This document shows positions 41,456-50,388 of a DNA stretch of 64,000 nt, one piece after another (the first letter of the stretch is position 1; the number at the start of each line of letters is the position of its first letter). A model generated the notes under the pieces. The model was not told the origin of the DNA. It ran no database searches and was given only the letters and a program-made list of their open reading frames with translations. Source of the DNA: Marivita sp046591575 (GTDB taxonomy: Bacteria > Pseudomonadota > Alphaproteobacteria > Rhodobacterales > Rhodobacteraceae). The stretch lies in contig NZ_JBIQWA010000006.1 of assembly GCF_046591575.1 (NCBI RefSeq), positions 62,001 through 126,000 of the forward strand. The letters are read 5' to 3'. A program made the translations under genes and the position numbers.

Positions 41456-42186
41456 GCCATGACGCGTCTGGCCTGATCATCCGGGAATTGCAGTCGGTTG
41501 ACGAACTCAAACGCTCCGAGGCGTTCCAGCGCGAGGTCTGGGGCAAGGATGACCCTGCCGACAATTCCGACATCATGCTGGCGTTGCAGCATGAAGGCGG
41601 ATTGGTGGCGGGTGCCTTTGCCGGGGACCGGATGCTGGGCTTTTTGTTCGGCTTTCCCACCAGCCGCCCGGAGGTGCAGCATTCGCATCGGCTTGCCGTG
41701 CATCCCGACAGTCAGGGACTGGGGCTGGGGCGGAAACTGAAATGGTATCAACGCGATTGGTGTCTGGAGCGGGGGATAACCCGCGTGCGGTGGACCTATG
41801 ATCCGCTGCGCCGCATCAATGCCAGCTTGAATATCGACAGACTTGGGGCCACTGCAGCCACCTATTACACCGATTACTACGGCAAGATGGAAGGCATCAA
41901 TGCCGGGGTTGCCTCTGACCGGTTGCTGGCCGAATGGGATCTGACGGCCCCCGATGTCGTGCGCCGTGCGCAGGGGTCTTATTCACCGGACCCCAAAGCG
42001 CGGGACGCCGCCGATCTGCGGGTATCTATCCCGGCGGATTTTGCAACGCTTCTGTCGGTCGACCTGAAAGAAGCGATTGCCGAACGCCTGCGGGTGCGCA
42101 CCATTCTGACCGATGCCTTTGCAAAAGGCTTGCGTATTTCCGGATTTGATCCCGACGGCTGTGCCTATCTGTTGACCAGACCATAA
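41452..42186 (+). CDS. GNAT-family N-acyltransferase
   Basis: A 244-residue GNAT protein. The acyl-CoA-binding motif A is LAVHPDSQGLGLGRKLKWYQ, followed by TRVRWTYDPLRRINASLNI and LGATAATYYTDYYG. It overlaps the racemase gene by ATGA. In Geobacillus an NSAR works with a succinyltransferase of this fold and a desuccinylase to turn D- into L-amino acids; only the first two types of gene are present here. The acyl donor is not visible from sequence. Confidence 0.82.
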   Translation: MSHDASGLIIRELQSVDELKRSEAFQREVWGKDDPADNSDIMLALQHEGGLVAGAFAGDRMLGFLFGFPTSRPEVQHSHRLAVHPDSQGLGLGRKLKWYQRDWCLERGITRVRWTYDPLRRINASLNIDRLGATAATYYTDYYGKMEGINAGVASDRLLAEWDLTAPDVVRRAQGSYSPDPKARDAADLRVSIPADFATLLSVDLKEAIAERLRVRTILTDAFAKGLRISGFDPDGCAYLLTRP

Positions 42187-42209
42187 GCGCCGCTTTCAGA
42201 CCCTTGTGG

Positions 42210-43247
42210 CTAGGGAGCGATGTCGGGCGCTGCATCGCGGGTGGGCGCGCGCCAGTTTGTCAGTTGATCCAGCAGGGCCACGGCAAAGGCGGCGGTAAAC
42301 GCGCCAATCAACGTCAGCACCACGCGCGAGGCAACAGCCGTGCCAAGATCTTGGGTGCTGAGCGCGCCCGCAATCAAAGCGAGTGCGGCCGGAAACGCAT
42401 TCTGGAACGCCATATGCGGACGCGGGTCGTGCAGCATTTTTTGACCAACCCAGAACCCGGCCAGAAAGATCAGGCCCAGAAGGATCGGCAAACGGGGCGA
42501 CATCACGTAAACCGCCAGAACCGCAACGGCAAGCACGCTGCCATAGAGCGTGGCGCGCATCCGTTGGCGGGCTTCGAAAAACACCGCTTCGCGGGTTGGA
42601 AAGACCAAAACAAGCGCGGCCATGATGGCCAGCATGATATCCGAGGGCGGCATCACGGCGTATAACCAAAAGCTCAGCCCCAGCAGCACGGTCGCGCGGA
42701 TCGCGGCCCCAATGCTTGTGTTGCCCTGTTGCGGCACGGGCTCGTCGACATGCTGATCGCGGGTGCGCGGCGGAACCAGAACATAGGCCAGCGGGATCAC
42801 AACCAGCGCCACCAGCGCGGCTTTGTAGAACTCATCGCGCACCACCGCGACCGCAGCATCGCCGTTCATTCCGATGACCGAAAACAGCACGGCCAGAATG
42901 ATGATCAGCATCCCCGGCGCGGCCCCGGTGCTGAGGATCATACGAAAGCCGATAAAATAGACCAGCCACATGGACCCTGCATAGACCACGGCAAGCGGGT
43001 GCATCCAGGCCACGAACCACGCCATGAGCGTGGCAAGCACACAAACCGCAATCGGCCCCGCGATAACCTTAACGGGGGCAAAGGCCTTGCGCTGTACGGC
43101 GGCCATGCCAACGGGCAAGGCGGCCATGATCGTCGGCATCAGCGGGTCCATGATCGGCACCGCCGCATAGGACAGCGCCCCGGTCAGGCCAAGGCGGACG
43201 CCGAACAGCGGATCATCGGCAAGCCGGGGGCGGGGGATGACATACAT
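42210..43247 (-). CDS. DUF2955/FUSC-like membrane protein of an efflux pair
   Basis: Membrane protein of 345 residues with about ten helices in two sets of five, separated by a polar loop near residues 170-190 (PPRTRDQHVDEP). This duplicated layout and the opening RLADDPLFGVRLGLTGALSYA match DUF2955 proteins related to the aromatic-acid exporter AaeB. It starts three bases after the HlyD gene stop, so the two form an export pair. Confidence 0.8.
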   Translation of the reverse strand: MYVIPRPRLADDPLFGVRLGLTGALSYAAVPIMDPLMPTIMAALPVGMAAVQRKAFAPVKVIAGPIAVCVLATLMAWFVAWMHPLAVVYAGSMWLVYFIGFRMILSTGAAPGMLIIILAVLFSVIGMNGDAAVAVVRDEFYKAALVALVVIPLAYVLVPPRTRDQHVDEPVPQQGNTSIGAAIRATVLLGLSFWLYAVMPPSDIMLAIMAALVLVFPTREAVFFEARQRMRATLYGSVLAVAVLAVYVMSPRLPILLGLIFLAGFWVGQKMLHDPRPHMAFQNAFPAALALIAGALSTQDLGTAVASRVVLTLIGAFTAAFAVALLDQLTNWRAPTRDAAPDIAP

Positions 43248-43250
43248 CGT

Positions 43251-44345
43251 CTAGTGCAGATAGCTGAGCCAGGCCCGCACACGCTGTGTGGTGCGCGCGG
43301 CCAGGGCGAACAGCCCGCTGTCGCCATTTGCGAAAATCAGGACGTGCGCCTTGCCTCCGACGCGGACAGAGTAGGGCCAATTCTCCATGCCGCCCTCCAG
43401 TTCGATCCGCACGGGAATGCGGCGCGCGGGTTCGAACCATTGGTTGGTGGTCTGGCTGGCCACAAGCCCGTTCTGCACAGAACGCCCCGGCGCGATCCCC
43501 CAGGCCACGCTTTGCACGCGGGCGTCAAAGATCTGACCGGGCAGCGCGTCGAACAAGACATGCGCGGTGTCACCTGCCTCTACATTCTGAAGCTGGTTTT
43601 CGCGCAGATCCACCGTGACCCAGGCCGCTTCGGCGTCGATGAAGGTCATCGCGGGATTGCCTGCGCCGATGAACTGACCTTCCGACAGCGTCACATTGGT
43701 CACCGCACCCAGGTGCTGTGCGCGGACGGTTGTGGAGGCAAGATCGTATTGGGCCTGCTCAAGCTGGGCCGAGGCCGCGCGCAGGGCGGGGTTTTCATCA
43801 TCCTGCGGACCCAGCTGTGCGCGGGCGCTGTCCAGTGCCGCCTGCGCCTGTTCCAGCCCGGCTTCGGCCGATGTGACAGCCGCACGGGCCTGATCCCCAC
43901 GGGCGGCGGCAACGATCCCGCGCTCTTCGAGCTTGAACGTGCGTTCGGCATCCGCGCGGGTGTTGTCCAGCGCGGTGCGCGCCTGTGTGACAGCGGCTTG
44001 GGCGGCAACGATGGACGCGCCCGAGGCATCGACCGATTGTAGCGCCCCGGCAAGATTGGCCTCGGCCTGACGCACCGCCAGTTCAAACGGGCGCGCGTCA
44101 ATCGAGAACAGCGGATCACCGGCCTGCACCACGGCGTCGTCGGTGACGTGCACTTGGGTGACGGTTCCCGACACCCGCGGCGCAACCTGCACCACATAGG
44201 CCGAGACACTGGCGCGCGCGCTGCCGGGAACGGTGCGGTCCATGATGGCGTAGATTGCGGCGATCACCACAAGAAGCACAACAACACTGCCCGCAATGAT
44301 CTTGGGCGTGGTGTCAGACGAGGCGGGGGGTGCGGTATCGCTCAC
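43251..44345 (-). CDS. HlyD-family membrane fusion protein
   Basis: Periplasmic adaptor of 364 residues. The start is GTG 44345 with AAGGA upstream. One N-terminal helix (about 15-35) is followed by a biotinyl-lipoyl-like half (YVVQVAPRVSGTVTQVHVTDDAVVQAGDPL), a long coiled coil (about 85-200, Ala/Gln/Glu-rich) and a beta-barrel end. It pairs with the downstream DUF2955 protein as an AaeAB- or EmrA-like exporter, probably for an organic acid. Confidence 0.88.
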   Translation of the reverse strand: MSDTAPPASSDTTPKIIAGSVVVLLVVIAAIYAIMDRTVPGSARASVSAYVVQVAPRVSGTVTQVHVTDDAVVQAGDPLFSIDARPFELAVRQAEANLAGALQSVDASGASIVAAQAAVTQARTALDNTRADAERTFKLEERGIVAAARGDQARAAVTSAEAGLEQAQAALDSARAQLGPQDDENPALRAASAQLEQAQYDLASTTVRAQHLGAVTNVTLSEGQFIGAGNPAMTFIDAEAAWVTVDLRENQLQNVEAGDTAHVLFDALPGQIFDARVQSVAWGIAPGRSVQNGLVASQTTNQWFEPARRIPVRIELEGGMENWPYSVRVGGKAHVLIFANGDSGLFALAARTTQRVRAWLSYLH

Positions 44346-44483
44346 CAGCAGTCCTTTCTTATGTGATTGGGCACCGATGTCATGGTGGTGCAGCGCGGAA
44401 TTGATAAACCGTGCCGGTTTGCATTTCGATCTGCAATGTTTCGTTTTCGACGACCATATGCCGGACGACACGCTTTGCCGGGG

Positions 44484-44810
44484 TCAGCGTTCATCGCGCC
44501 GGTCCCGTGTGATGCTTTCGGCAATGGCCGTGGCGGCGGCCACAAAGATGCCCAATCCGCAGATCACATAGACCATGGTAAACACCTTGCCCGGCACGGT
44601 TTGCGGGGAAAAGTCACCATAGCCGACAGTCGCGATGGTGATGACAGAGAAATAAATCGAATCCAGAAAACTCCAGCCTTCGACATACCAGTAAAACGTG
44701 GTCGCGATCAGGATCAGAACAAAGGTCAGGGCCATAAGACCCTGCACGCGCTCTTCTGAGAACGCGGTGAAAATGCCGCCCAGCAGCCGTATAAGAACCT
44801 TTCTGAACAT
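44484..44810 (-). CDS. Two-helix potassium channel
   Basis: Ion_trans_2-type channel of 108 residues. Helix one about 24-42, pore helix and selectivity filter TVGYGD at 61-66, helix two about 75-98, then a short charged tail. No RCK domain is attached. The start at ATG 44810 opens with a short amphipathic segment. A 14-base palindrome lies 25 bases upstream. Confidence 0.88.
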   Translation of the reverse strand: MFRKVLIRLLGGIFTAFSEERVQGLMALTFVLILIATTFYWYVEGWSFLDSIYFSVITIATVGYGDFSPQTVPGKVFTMVYVICGLGIFVAAATAIAESITRDRRDER

Positions 44811-45110
44811 CCCGCGCCCTGTTTTCGAAAAATGCACTTTGCAAAGTGTCTGATCCCACAATTCGGTGGTGTACCGCGTCGTTGGGCTGGAAGAAAGCAA
44901 AACGGCACAAAACCGTTCATTGGGGGCACGATGCCTATGCCGGAGGTTCGTCTTGCGGGTCAGGCTGTGTTCTGGCCGAATGGCGCTTTCGTTGCTTCCC
45001 TTAACGACAGATTGCGGTACAGATGTATGCAAACATACGCCATGACAGCACCGGTGAATGTTGCTAGGTGCTGGTATCATGGCCGCAAGGCAAGGTCACG
45101 GAGTGCGCCT
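44811..45110. promoter_or_regulatory. 300-base intergenic region with a 14-bp palindrome
   Basis: No gene that I can support lies here. A perfect palindrome CACTTTGCAAAGTG is at 44835-44848, placed to control the K+ channel gene. Farther right GTATG-CAAA-CATAC (45025-45038) is a second small inverted repeat ahead of the membrane-protein gene at 45111. Both promoters must be in this region but I cannot assign boxes with confidence. Confidence 0.45.
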
Positions 45111-45491
45111 TTGAAACGTTTTTTCTTGTCCGTTCTGGGCTATCTGGTGGCAAATGCGGCGGGGCTGTTGCTGGCCATTCTGTTGCTGCCCGGGTTCCTG
45201 ATTGCGCCGCTTGGGTTTCTTGTTGCAGTGCTTGTGTTCACCGTCGTTCAGGCGGTTGCCGGTCCTGCCGTGACATCCCTGGCCAAGCGCAACATGCCCG
45301 AATTGCTGGGCGGAATATCATTGGTCACGATCTTTGTCGGATTGTTCGTCACCGCGTCTTTCCTGCCGTCGATGCAGATCGGGGGCATTTCGAATTGGCT
45401 GGCGGCCACGCTTTTGGTCTGGCTGGGCAGCCTGATCGCGGCTGTCGTTCTGCGACGCTATGGTCCGCCATCGGAGCCAGCGCCCGAATAA
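45111..45491 (+). CDS. Small four-helix membrane protein, holin-superfamily-IV-like
   Basis: Protein of 126 residues if the TTG at 45111 is used (GGAG upstream); the longer frame upstream has no recognisable N-terminus. Four hydrophobic segments at about 4-27, 30-52, 64-84 and 91-113. The pattern and length recall PF04020-type small membrane proteins, which are common outside phages. Function unknown. Confidence 0.65.
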   Translation: MKRFFLSVLGYLVANAAGLLLAILLLPGFLIAPLGFLVAVLVFTVVQAVAGPAVTSLAKRNMPELLGGISLVTIFVGLFVTASFLPSMQIGGISNWLAATLLVWLGSLIAAVVLRRYGPPSEPAPE

Positions 45492-45595
45492 CGTTCGGTC
45501 GTTATCCTATGCGCGGTTTTGAATGACTTTGGGGCACGGCTAATTTTGTGCCAAACTATGAATTTGCAATTGGTTCGCCGTAAAGGGTCTTTAAG

Positions 45596-47308
45596 ATGAA
45601 TAAATCAATGTTGCCCATCCTCGGGTCTGTTCTGGCTGTCGGGCTGATCTCTGCCAGTTCCGGGTTCGCACAGGACAAGGCTGATCGCATCTGGTCGGGT
45701 GGACCGATCCTGACGATGACCGATGACACCCCGACAGCCGAGGCGATTGCCGCCAAGGATGGCAAAATTCTTGCCGTTGGAACGTTGGAAGAGATGATGG
45801 CGCACCAGGGCGACGCCACGGATATGGTTGATCTGGCGGGCGAAACGCTGTTGCCGGGATTTGTTGACGCGCATGGGCATGTGTTCATGATCGGGGTGCA
45901 GGCCAGTTCTGCCAATATGCTGCCTGCGCCGGATGGCACCGTGAACGATATCGCGGCGATGCAAGAGGAGTTGCGCAGCTGGTTCGACGCCAACCCAGAG
46001 GTGATCGAGGCGGCGGGGTTTCTGCTGGGCTTTGGTTATGACGACGCGCAATTGGCCGAACAACGCCATCCGACCCGGCAGGATCTGGATGCGGTGTCGA
46101 CCGACATCCCCATAGTTGTTGTCCATCAGTCCGGGCATCTTGCGGTGTTCAATTCCAAGGCTCTGGACGTGGCCGGTATCGGACCGGACACACCCGATCC
46201 CGAGGGCGGTGTGATCCGCCGCGAGGACGGGACAGATATGCCCAATGGCGTGCTTGAGGAAACAGCGGTTGCGGCGGCATTTCCGCCTTTGCTGACCGAA
46301 CTTGATGTAAACGCGGTGCCGCAACTGGTGACCAAGGGGGCCGCGCTTATTGCAAGCTATGGCTACACAACCGCGCAGGAAGGGCGGGGCAATCCGCAGA
46401 TCGGCGGTTTGATCCGGTCAATTGCCGATGCGGGGGCGTTGGATATCGACGTTGTCATGTATTCTGACATCCTTTTGGGGCGCGATTATATCGTTGAAAA
46501 CAAATCGCAAGACTACACCAACAGGTTCCGTATCGGAGGCGCAAAGCTGACGATTGATGGCTCTCCGCAGGGGTTTACCGCATTGCGCGACCGGCCCTAT
46601 TACAACCCGCCAGAGGGTTTTCGCGAAGATTATGCAGGCTATGCCGCGGTGCCCACGGATGACATCTTTGATCAGATGGATTTCGCCTTTGAGAATGACA
46701 TCCAGATCATGGTTCACGCCAATGGCGAAGGCGCGATGGACCTGCATATCGCGGCACTTCGTGCAGCAACTGACGCACATGGGTCGGCCGATCGCAGGCC
46801 GGTTCTGATTCACGGTCAATTCGTGCGCGAAGATCAGATCGACGCCTATAAGGCGCTGGGTGTGTTCCCGTCGCTGTTTCCGATGCACACGTTCTACTGG
46901 GGCGACTGGCATCGCGACCGCACGGTGGGGCCGGTGATTGCCGATAATATCTCGCCCACCGGATGGCTGGTCGAGCGGGATATGATGTTTTCGTCCCATC
47001 ACGACGCGCCGGTGGCGTTTCCTGATTCCATGCGCATTCTGGATGCCACAGTCACGCGGCGGTCGCGCTCTGGCGACATTCTTGGACCGCAGCACCGCGT
47101 CGATGTGATAACGGGGCTCAAGGCGATGACGATCTGGCCCGCCTATCAGCATTTTGAAGAGGATATCAAAGGCTCTCTTGAGGTTGGCAAACTGGCCGAT
47201 TTCGCGATCCTGTCTGCGGACCCGACCGCGGTTGATCCCGAAACGTTGGATACGATTCAGGTGATGGAAACCATCAAGGAAGGCGACACGATCTTTCGCC
47301 GCGATTGA
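45596..47308 (+). CDS. Exported amidohydrolase, YtcJ type
   Basis: Metal-dependent amidohydrolase of 570 residues with a signal peptide (cleavage after GFA). Metal-binding DAHGHVFM, HQSGHLAVFNSKAL, GSPQGFTALRD, VHANGEGAMDLH, LIHGQF and SSHHDAPVAFPD follow the YtcJ/NfdA order. The substrate is unknown; such periplasmic members act on amides or formylated amines. It is transcribed alone, convergent with the next gene. Confidence 0.87.
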   Translation: MNKSMLPILGSVLAVGLISASSGFAQDKADRIWSGGPILTMTDDTPTAEAIAAKDGKILAVGTLEEMMAHQGDATDMVDLAGETLLPGFVDAHGHVFMIGVQASSANMLPAPDGTVNDIAAMQEELRSWFDANPEVIEAAGFLLGFGYDDAQLAEQRHPTRQDLDAVSTDIPIVVVHQSGHLAVFNSKALDVAGIGPDTPDPEGGVIRREDGTDMPNGVLEETAVAAAFPPLLTELDVNAVPQLVTKGAALIASYGYTTAQEGRGNPQIGGLIRSIADAGALDIDVVMYSDILLGRDYIVENKSQDYTNRFRIGGAKLTIDGSPQGFTALRDRPYYNPPEGFREDYAGYAAVPTDDIFDQMDFAFENDIQIMVHANGEGAMDLHIAALRAATDAHGSADRRPVLIHGQFVREDQIDAYKALGVFPSLFPMHTFYWGDWHRDRTVGPVIADNISPTGWLVERDMMFSSHHDAPVAFPDSMRILDATVTRRSRSGDILGPQHRVDVITGLKAMTIWPAYQHFEEDIKGSLEVGKLADFAILSADPTAVDPETLDTIQVMETIKEGDTIFRRD

Positions 47309-47326
47309 GGTTTTGACCCGCCGCGC

Positions 47327-48991
47327 CTAGCGGTTGCTGCACCCAACCTGAACACCGTTGTCACAATGCGCCTTGAGCCGGGCGGTGTCGGCCTCGGTCC
47401 AACCCTCCGGCGCGGTCACTTGTACCCAAGGCGCGATATAATCCTGCGCATGATAGGCGTGCCCGTGTCCGGGCGGCGCGCCAAAAGCCAGCGCCATGTC
47501 CAGTGCAAGCTGGAACTGTGTCACAATCGGCACAAAGCGCAGATGCTCTGACGCGTCGGCGGCGGGTGGGTCGTTCATCCATGGCGGTGCCCGCCACAGC
47601 GACGCGGGATCGTAGAACACGATGGGGTCGCTTGAATATTGCAAAAACACGATCCGCATCCCGCCCCAATCGGCCTCTGCCTGCGACGCGTCCGCCACTT
47701 TTGACGCATAGCGCACCAGCGACCCATCCCCGATTGTCGGCAAAACCCAGGGGCTGCCCTCGGCCCGGGTGGTCTGGACATAGTTCCAGAACCCCGACGG
47801 AAAGGGCGGGCCGACCCAGAACGCGCCATCAATCGGATCGCCGACAAGCCGAAACAGGTTGGTCGCATACATCGACGACCACGCCCCAAGGCTCAGCCCA
47901 TGCGCATAAAGCCGGGGCCTGTTATCGGGTGGCAGGGTTTTCCAGTACTCATGCACCACCTCCAATGTGGCGGTGGCCTGCTCCAATCCGGTTTCCGTCT
48001 CAAAGATCAGCGCCAGCGGCGATTGCAGGAACGAGTATTGCGAGCCGACAGTAGCGATATCGCCGCCATGCATATATTCCACCGGATCATGCGATCCCGG
48101 GTCCATCCAGCCGGTGCCTGTCGGGCTGGTGACAATCAGCACCTTGCGGTCAAACGCACCCTGTCGTTGCAATTCGGCCAAAGCCAGTTCGGCGCGTTCT
48201 TCTGGGGTGTCGCCATTGGCGCGGCCGACATAGACGCGGATCGGCTCCAGCGCAGGTTGCCCGGTGAACGCCGCAATCGCCGCAGCATCGGGACCGGTGG
48301 TGATGAAATCGCGGCCCGGTTTTCCCATGGCCGCCCAATCCACAAGCGATGCCGCACTTCCGGTCTTGGCCGGATCGGTGGGTGGGGGCGGTGCGTTGTC
48401 GAACAGGTTTTGCGCCGCCTCATAGCTGGCATCCAGCCCGGCGACCACACGGTCCAGAATGCCGTCGCGGGTGACGATAAGCAGCAAAACCGCCACCAGC
48501 AAAACTCCCAGCACATTGGCGCGCCGCTCTGGCATGACGCGCAACAATCGTTTGCGCACCCAACGAAACAACACCGCCACCAGCGCCCCCAGCGTAAAGG
48601 CCAGCGCAAATGTCACCAACGCAACCGCCAGAATGGTGGCAATATGCAGCCCATCGGCAGGCTCCATGCCCATTTTGCCGCGCAGATCATTCTGCCAGGT
48701 CAGGCTGGATGTGATTGTCCAGACAAACAGTGCCGCCACCAGCACTCCCGCGCCGATGGTCAGGGTCTGCGCCAATCTGCCCTGCAACACGGGCATGTCG
48801 GCGGCGCGCCAGATCAGGGCAATGATCCGCCCGGTCAGATACCCGATGGCCAGAACCAGCCCGCCAAGAACGCCTTGCACCTCTGGTCCACGCGGGATCA
48901 AGGACGGCGTCAGCGCAGCTGCAAAAAACAAGGCACCCAACAGAAAACTGGGCCAGGAAAAACTTTGAAATACAGATTTCACCAATCGCAT
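47327..48991 (-). CDS. Membrane-anchored alpha/beta-hydrolase (Abhydrolase_9 family)
   Basis: A 554-residue protein from ATG 48991 (GAGG upstream). The N-terminal third has four to five helices (about 10-175), the C-terminal part is an alpha/beta-hydrolase with nucleophile motif GLSLGAW, the preceding EYMHGGDIATVGSQYS stretch, acidic residue in SSDPIVF and a likely His in YHAQDY. This layout is that of the PF15420-PF10081 pair; enzymatic substrate is unknown. Confidence 0.82.
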   Translation of the reverse strand: MRLVKSVFQSFSWPSFLLGALFFAAALTPSLIPRGPEVQGVLGGLVLAIGYLTGRIIALIWRAADMPVLQGRLAQTLTIGAGVLVAALFVWTITSSLTWQNDLRGKMGMEPADGLHIATILAVALVTFALAFTLGALVAVLFRWVRKRLLRVMPERRANVLGVLLVAVLLLIVTRDGILDRVVAGLDASYEAAQNLFDNAPPPPTDPAKTGSAASLVDWAAMGKPGRDFITTGPDAAAIAAFTGQPALEPIRVYVGRANGDTPEERAELALAELQRQGAFDRKVLIVTSPTGTGWMDPGSHDPVEYMHGGDIATVGSQYSFLQSPLALIFETETGLEQATATLEVVHEYWKTLPPDNRPRLYAHGLSLGAWSSMYATNLFRLVGDPIDGAFWVGPPFPSGFWNYVQTTRAEGSPWVLPTIGDGSLVRYASKVADASQAEADWGGMRIVFLQYSSDPIVFYDPASLWRAPPWMNDPPAADASEHLRFVPIVTQFQLALDMALAFGAPPGHGHAYHAQDYIAPWVQVTAPEGWTEADTARLKAHCDNGVQVGCSNR

Positions 48992-49084
48992 GCTGACCTC
49001 GTTAACAGAGCCTCGGAGCGGCTCGCAGGGCATAGGTTTCTTGTCCGTGCAGCCGAGACCGTGGCCGAACGAAATCAGATTGTG

Positions 49085-49399
49085 TTACCGAAACCCCAGC
49101 CAGTGAGCGTCGGGGTTTTCGCTACAGAATTCCGACAAACGGATCAAAAGCGCGCTGTAATTGTCTGGCCCACCCTTGGCCAGACCTTGAATATAGGTTG
49201 CCGCAAACAGCAACCCGACGGAAAATTCATCCGACATGTCGGCCGCGTCCTCTGCCGGGACCGTGAACAAAGCTCCGATATCCGTACAGGTCGCAGTGTC
49301 CAAAACGTAATTCCGCGCATCGCGCACGCTGTCCAGCGACAGGGTTTGCGCCATCGCAAGATGCGGCAAAAGAAGACACACAACAATCAAACTCCGCAT
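49085..49399 (-). CDS. Small exported protein of unknown function
   Basis: A 104-residue protein from ATG 49399 with AAGGA six bases upstream. A signal peptide ends after AMA. The mature part has two Cys (TATCTD and SEFCSEN) that could form a disulfide, a pattern shared with HdeA- or Rap1a-like periplasmic proteins, though I cannot place it in either family. Confidence 0.65.
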   Translation of the reverse strand: MRSLIVVCLLLPHLAMAQTLSLDSVRDARNYVLDTATCTDIGALFTVPAEDAADMSDEFSVGLLFAATYIQGLAKGGPDNYSALLIRLSEFCSENPDAHWLGFR

Positions 49400-49520
49400 C
49401 ACAGTTCCTTGTCATTGAAAAAGCCTTGCCAAAGTCAACATAACGCGGCCGCACTGTCCAGTGCCGAACGGTGGTGTAAAGCAGATCAAAGTCCAGTTCT
49501 GGGAGGGATGAGGCAAATAC

Positions 49521-49568
49521 GCATAGGATATGCGCATAATTGACGCGCATGTCGTGGCGTGATACCAT
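49521..49568 (+). promoter_or_regulatory. ccdAB promoter and operator
   Basis: TTGACG (49540-49545), 17 bases, TACCAT (49563-49568) form a sigma70-type promoter, with AGGAGG and the ccdA ATG close behind. Directly upstream are GCATA-GGA-TATGC (49521-49533) and TATGCGCATA (49529-49538), that is three GCATA half-sites in alternating orientation. This is a natural autoregulatory operator for a CcdA-type ribbon-helix-helix antitoxin. Confidence 0.6.
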
Positions 49569-49586
49569 TTCGGCAGGAGGTCGCCC

Positions 49587-49817
49587 ATGAACAGCCAGCC
49601 GCGAAAGCCCACAAACCTGTCCCTGGACGCCAGTTTATTGAGCGAAGCCAAGGCGCTGAACGTAAACCTGTCGCGCGCCGCTGAAGACGGGGTACGCCAT
49701 GCCGTTGCCGCCGCCAAGGCCGCCCAATGGACCGCAGAGAACGCCGCAGCGCTGCAAAGCTCTAATGCGTATGTAGACGACCACGGTCTGCCGCTTGAGG
49801 CGTATCGCCAGTTCTGA
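49587..49817 (+). CDS. ccdA: CcdA-like antitoxin
   Basis: Antitoxin of 76 residues. The N-terminal part KPTNLSLDASLLSEAKAL is a ribbon-helix-helix DNA-binding region, and the C-terminal half (WTAENAAALQSSNAYVDDHGLPL) is the CcdA toxin-binding tail ending in YRQF. It overlaps the toxin start by one base (TGATG). The pair stabilises plasmids by post-segregational killing. Confidence 0.9.
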   Translation: MNSQPRKPTNLSLDASLLSEAKALNVNLSRAAEDGVRHAVAAAKAAQWTAENAAALQSSNAYVDDHGLPLEAYRQF

Positions 49818-50116
49818 TGCCGAAATACGACGTCTTTCCCAACCCGTCAGGCGATGGGTTCCTGCTGGACGTGCAAAGCGACTTGCTCAGCGATCTGAAC
49901 ACGCGCGTCGTGGTGCCTTTGCTGCCCATCGCACACGCGCCAAAACCCGCGACACGGCTGAATCCGGTTTTTGATATCAACGGCGAACGCGTGGTGATGG
50001 TCACGCAATTCATGGCCGCTGTTCCGATGGGGATGCTTGTGTCCTCTATCGGGAACCTCAATGCAGAGTTCGACAAGATTACGGCAGCCGTCGATATGCT
50101 GATGCAGGGATTTTGA
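49817..50116 (+). CDS. ccdB: CcdB-like gyrase-targeting toxin
   Basis: Toxin of 99 residues, the normal CcdB length. The N-terminal YDVFPNPSGDGFLLDVQSDLLSDL, central TRVVVPL and C-terminal SIGNLNAEFDKITAAVDMLMQGF match the CcdB fold. The last residues, which contact gyrase in CcdB, are present, so it appears intact. Confidence 0.92.
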   Translation: MPKYDVFPNPSGDGFLLDVQSDLLSDLNTRVVVPLLPIAHAPKPATRLNPVFDINGERVVMVTQFMAAVPMGMLVSSIGNLNAEFDKITAAVDMLMQGF

Positions 50117-50388
50117 TAAGGGCCGTCGCAGCGAAGTCCGCTATCAGCATTTCGAATACCCAGTTCGTGCTAAAGGTCGCGCGCAACGTCACCGGTGCCT
50201 GTATTCAAAAGGCGACTTGAGCGGAATTGGTGGCAGCGACACGTGCGCGACCCGGTCGAAATCGAGGGTGGTTCCGACCGCTGAACCATTGCCCTCTGAC
50301 GCGCTGCGAAATTTTGGCCAATCATTTAATCGAGCGTGGTTTTGCGTAAACCAATGTTCGGAACAAGACTGCACAGTGAGGACTAATC
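50117..50388. other. Intergenic region between ccdAB and the kynureninase operon
   Basis: This 272-base stretch holds no supported gene and no clear repeat. The base pattern looks like neither neighbouring block, and the coding style changes after it. It must include the kynU promoter; GAGGA just before the TTG start is the ribosome site. It is a plausible junction between two imported blocks. Confidence 0.35.

Noticed and set aside
47900..49543. Long plus-strand open frame opposite the membrane alpha/beta-hydrolase
   Set aside because: No recognisable domain, composition typical of antisense frames, and it also crosses the antisense of the next gene.
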